Origin: Burkholderia cepacia
Lineage (GTDB): Bacteria > Pseudomonadota > Gammaproteobacteria > Burkholderiales > Burkholderiaceae
Length of the DNA: 64,000 bases
Assembly (NCBI RefSeq): GCF_001718835.1
Contig: NZ_CP013444.1
Location: 2,356,001-2,420,000 of the forward strand
Reading direction: 5' to 3'
Of the stretch, positions 61,642-64,000 are shown one piece after another. How positions within the stretch are numbered: position 1 is the first letter of the stretch; the number at the start of each line of letters is the position of its first letter. Under the pieces are notes generated by a model. It saw nothing but the letters and a program-made list of their open reading frames with translations, searched no databases and was not told the DNA's origin. Both the position numbers and the translations under genes were made by a program.

Positions 61642-62106
61642 TTAGCTGCTAAGCAGCTTTGTTAGTTTTATTTCTACTGACCCGTACCCGCAAAGACTGT
61701 CTTCCTCAAGGCCGCCGACCTCCTCAGACACAAGTTTCTCTTGTTCAATCTGACTCGGATCGGAATCAGCGTACCGGACTAGCCACACACGATTCGATAG
61801 CGGGTCTTGCTTGATAAATGAAGGCATCGGCCAATCCTCTCGTGCCCAACCCGGCGAAGCACCAATGATTGGCCACTCGCCATTCATCATTCCCAGATCA
61901 CCCAGACGAACACACTTGATAGCATCTGTTGGCTTCAGGCCTTCAACTTCTGACAGGGCAGGAACAGCATCGCACTTCGGGCCGAAGAAGTACGCGAGAA
62001 CGATCTTGCCTTTAGGTGCCATCCTCGCCACCACACCGATGGCATAACCACCAGTGCGCAGTGGAACAGCAAACCAAGTGCCTTCAGAGTATGGAAGACG
62101 TTTCAT
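61642..62106 (-). CDS. Immunity protein, Imm26 family
   Basis: Protein of 154 residues with the Imm26 opening KRLPYSEGTWFAVPLRTGGYAIGVVARMAPKGKIVLAYFFGPK, an antitoxin family of polymorphic toxin systems. It should bind and neutralise the toxin encoded just upstream; the cognate toxin end stops three bases before this ATG (TAA at 62110-62112). GC content is far lower than the window average, consistent with horizontal spread. Ends before a strong terminator. Here the toxin is broken, so the gene now stands as orphan immunity that could still protect against neighbours. Confidence 0.85.
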   Translation of the reverse strand: MKRLPYSEGTWFAVPLRTGGYAIGVVARMAPKGKIVLAYFFGPKCDAVPALSEVEGLKPTDAIKCVRLGDLGMMNGEWPIIGASPGWAREDWPMPSFIKQDPLSNRVWLVRYADSDPSQIEQEKLVSEEVGGLEEDSLCGYGSVEIKLTKLLSS

Positions 62107-62109
62107 TGG

Positions 62110-62304
62110 TTATTTCCCCCCTAGGAAACGTCGAGCCGCATCCATGTACTCATTGAGTCTTGGATTGGCCGGACTAATAGGACGAATCGCATTCAAAGGC
62201 GGGTTGTACTGGCCATGCAACATCTGTTCAAGCCCTCGCTGCTCGGCTCTTACGTCGGTTCGATGCACCGCAAAAAAGTCCAAGTCCTTTAAGGCAGTGG
62301 GAAT
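62110..62304 (-). pseudogene. Severed C-terminal end of a polymorphic toxin
   Basis: Sixty-four residues ending LEQMLHGQYNPPLNAIRP, then ISPANPRLNEYMDAARRF and LGGK, closed by TAA three bases before imm26. A stop codon (TGA, 62305-62307) lies directly upstream in frame and no start exists, so the body of the toxin (an Rhs, CdiA or similar carrier) has been lost. The EQ-x-x-HxQYNPPLN-x-I-x-P-ISPxN pattern is one I associate with C-terminal ends of Rhs/CDI-type nuclease toxins. Adjacent sequence to the right is the promoter region of the SDR gene. Confidence 0.7.
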
Positions 62305-62497
62305 TCACCTACGTGCCGAAGATGGCGAATCCACCTGCCAGGTAAGCCATTTCAGCCCGATCATAAGCGCCAGCCCTGTTCGCGACGGCTATTCCCCGCC
62401 GTTCACGATCATCCCCTTCACATTCACCCATTCGGCTGATACCCGCGCGGCCTCGCGCCGCCTACAGTATCCGGAATCGCCCCTACCGGAGACCGAC

Positions 62498-63289
62498 ATG
62501 CCCCACCCGCCGCCCCGCACGATCGCGATCACCGGCGCGGGCACCGGTATCGGCGCCGCGTGCGCGCGCCGCTTCGCACGCGGCGGCGACCGCGTCGTGC
62601 TGATCGGGCGGCGTCAGGCGCCGCTCGACGCACTGGCCGCCGAAACGGGCGGCCTCGCACTTGCCGGCGATGCCGCGAACACCACCGACTGGGCCCGCTT
62701 CCTGCCGCACATCGCCGAACGCTTCGGCCGCGTCGACGCGCTCATCGCGTGCGCGGGCGGGCACGGGCTCGGCCGCGCGGACGAAACCGACGACGCGCAG
62801 TGGCGCGACGCGATGCACGCGAACCTCGACACCGCGTTCGTGAGCGCGCGCGCGTGCCTGCCCGACCTGATCGCGCAGCGCGGCAGCATCGTGCTGGTCG
62901 CATCGATCGCCGCGCTCGCGGCCGGGCCCGGCGTGTGCGGCTACACGGTCGGCAAGCATGCGCTGCTCGGGCTCGCGCGGTCGCTCGCGCGCGACTACGG
63001 GCCGCGCGGCGTACGGGCGAACGCGGTGTGCCCCGGCTGGGTCCGCACGCCGATGGCCGATGCGGAGATGGAGCCGCTGATGGCACGCCACCGCGAATCG
63101 CTCGACGCGGCGTATGCGCGCGTCAGCGCCGACGTGCCGCTGCGCCGCGCGGCCGACCCGGACGAGATCGCGGCCGTGTGTGCGTTCCTCGCGTCGCCGG
63201 ACGCGTCGTTCGTGACCGGAGCGACGCTCGTCGCGGACGGCGGCGCGATGGTCGTCGACGTGCCGACGCTGGCATTCGCCGGCCCGTGA
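62498..63289 (+). CDS. Short-chain dehydrogenase/reductase
   Basis: NAD(P)-dependent oxidoreductase of 263 residues, classical SDR: TGAGTGIG cofactor motif at 12-19, CAGG in place of NNAG at about 85-88, catalytic Ser136, Tyr149 and Lys153 (GYTVGKHAL), and PGWVRTPM. Arg residues at 38-39 (IGRRQ) favour NADP(H). CCGGAG lies about 7 bases before the ATG. The substrate is unknown. Convergent with rtcB. GC content returns to the window norm here, marking the end of the mobile region. Confidence 0.93.
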   Translation: MPHPPPRTIAITGAGTGIGAACARRFARGGDRVVLIGRRQAPLDALAAETGGLALAGDAANTTDWARFLPHIAERFGRVDALIACAGGHGLGRADETDDAQWRDAMHANLDTAFVSARACLPDLIAQRGSIVLVASIAALAAGPGVCGYTVGKHALLGLARSLARDYGPRGVRANAVCPGWVRTPMADAEMEPLMARHRESLDAAYARVSADVPLRRAADPDEIAAVCAFLASPDASFVTGATLVADGGAMVVDVPTLAFAGP

Positions 63290-63316
63290 TGTCGTGACGT
63301 GCAACGCCGGCCTCCG

Positions 63317-64000
63317 TCATGCCTTGAACGTGACCCACGGCTTCAACCGGACCGCGCTGCGAATGAGGCCGGCCTGCTCCTGCGCATCGATCACGGGCCC
63401 GATCGGCTTGTAGGCTTCCGGCGCTTCCTCGATGCGGCGCTCGTCGCGCAGCGTGACGCACGTCCATGCGCCCGGCGCACGCTCCGTGCGAAGCCGCCTC
63501 ACGGCCTGCCGGCGCACGCTGCGGCCGGCGCCGTGGCTGCACGACCACAGCCAGTCGGGATGGCCGAGCCCGGTCGCGAGAAACGACGCATCGCCCATCG
63601 AACCCGGGATCAACGCGAGGTCGCCTTCGCGGGCCGGCGTGGCGCCCTTGCGATGGATATTCATGCCGTCCTCCTGAAGCACGACGTTGTGCGGCACGTC
63701 CACGACCAGCGTCGAATGCGTCCCGCCCGTCAGCTCGGCGAGCGCCTTGCGAACCATCTCGGCGAGCACGACACGGTTGAGCCACGCATAACGCGCGGCA
63801 GTGCCCATCGCGACGAGATAGTCGCGCGCCAGTTCGCCGGAAAGACCGTACAGGCCGCTTTCCGGATGCCTGACGCCCGCCGGCCATGCCGCGCGCGCCC
63901 GGTCCATCCAGCGTCGCCCGACGTAGAAGCCGACATCGCGCGAACCGCTGTGGATCATCACGACGACATCGTCCTTCGCGAGTCCCGCCCGGTAGGCCGC
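63317..64000 (-). CDS. rtcB: RtcB-family RNA ligase, 3' part only
   Basis: The frame stays open to the window edge, so the N-terminus lies outside. Seen are the RtcB blocks MIHSGSRDVG (metal-binding His), PHNVV, HRKGATPA, LIPGSMGDASF and the guanylylated-His block SHGAGRSVRR. RtcB joins 2',3'-cyclic phosphate or 3'-phosphate RNA ends to 5'-OH ends using GTP and Mn2+. The stretch here covers about the last 227 residues, including a RtcB2-like C-terminal VIDAQEQAGLIRSAVRLKPWVTFKA. Convergent with the SDR gene. Confidence 0.93.
   Translation of the reverse strand, partial: AAYRAGLAKDDVVVMIHSGSRDVGFYVGRRWMDRARAAWPAGVRHPESGLYGLSGELARDYLVAMGTAARYAWLNRVVLAEMVRKALAELTGGTHSTLVVDVPHNVVLQEDGMNIHRKGATPAREGDLALIPGSMGDASFLATGLGHPDWLWSCSHGAGRSVRRQAVRRLRTERAPGAWTCVTLRDERRIEEAPEAYKPIGPVIDAQEQAGLIRSAVRLKPWVTFKA

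Overview
The window is GC-rich and carries several marker families of Burkholderia: DUF4148 and DUF3331 proteins, a YXWGXW protein, trimeric general porins with Burkholderia-type ends, and large LysR-poor, transport-rich operons. I read it as a Burkholderia sensu lato chromosome segment, probably cepacia complex (inference from gene families; no alignment was run). Most of it is ordinary accessory metabolism and transport. Two stretches look foreign: the integrase at the left edge (1-1.5 kb) and a broken toxin/immunity and insertion-sequence region at 58.9-62.3 kb.

Layout. 0-1.5 kb: tyrosine integrase with repeats upstream. 1.5-7.7 kb: ribA, CBS protein, DUF4148 protein, rnk, a porin, a YXWGXW protein, an HxlR regulator and a secreted NTF2-like protein. 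7.9-14.3 kb: three-gene RND efflux operon divergent from soxR, with a textbook SoxR box in a 19-bp-spacer promoter. 14.3-18.4 kb: HAF-repeat protein, TetR regulator divergent from an NDH-2-like dehydrogenase, DUF3331 protein. 18.5-22.3 kb: an ECF sigma/anti-sigma pair flanked by two secreted-protein operons; all three transcription units carry the same GGAATARA-N15-GT promoter. 22.7-28.7 kb: GntR/dicarboxylate symporter operon, GNAT, murQ with a UTRA GntR regulator, and a regulator with two IclR DNA-binding domains.

28.7-37.7 kb: two back-to-back ABC importers of the ferric/spermidine/phosphonate type, one co-transcribed with a cytoplasmic phosphodiesterase. 38.4-43.5 kb: ArsR plus Old Yellow Enzyme, two acetyltransferase/unknown genes (one a zinc-ribbon protein with a possible ADP-ribosyltransferase-like motif) and kup. 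43.5-49.9 kb: a PI-PLC-like protein, LacI regulator, an ABC sugar-type importer without its ATPase, and a porin. 50-57.9 kb: an amine-catabolism cluster (EutR-like AraC regulator, DUF3156, APC permease, class III aminotransferase, aldehyde dehydrogenase, LuxR regulator) in which four promoters share one 14-19-base motif.

58-64 kb: a zinc metallopeptidase; then an IS1182-like remnant, an unknown gene split by an intact 1,441-bp IS4-family element with a 9-bp target duplication, a second fragment, an Imm26 immunity gene and the severed C-terminal end of its toxin; then an SDR dehydrogenase and the 3' part of rtcB.

The themes are local regulation (almost every operon has its own regulator with a visible operator) and nutrient scavenging. 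The strongest new observations are the three-promoter ECF regulon, the four-site amine regulon, the SoxR-pump promoter, the double IclR protein, the 18-bp repeat around gntR, and the degraded polymorphic-toxin locus whose interrupted gene can be rebuilt in frame.
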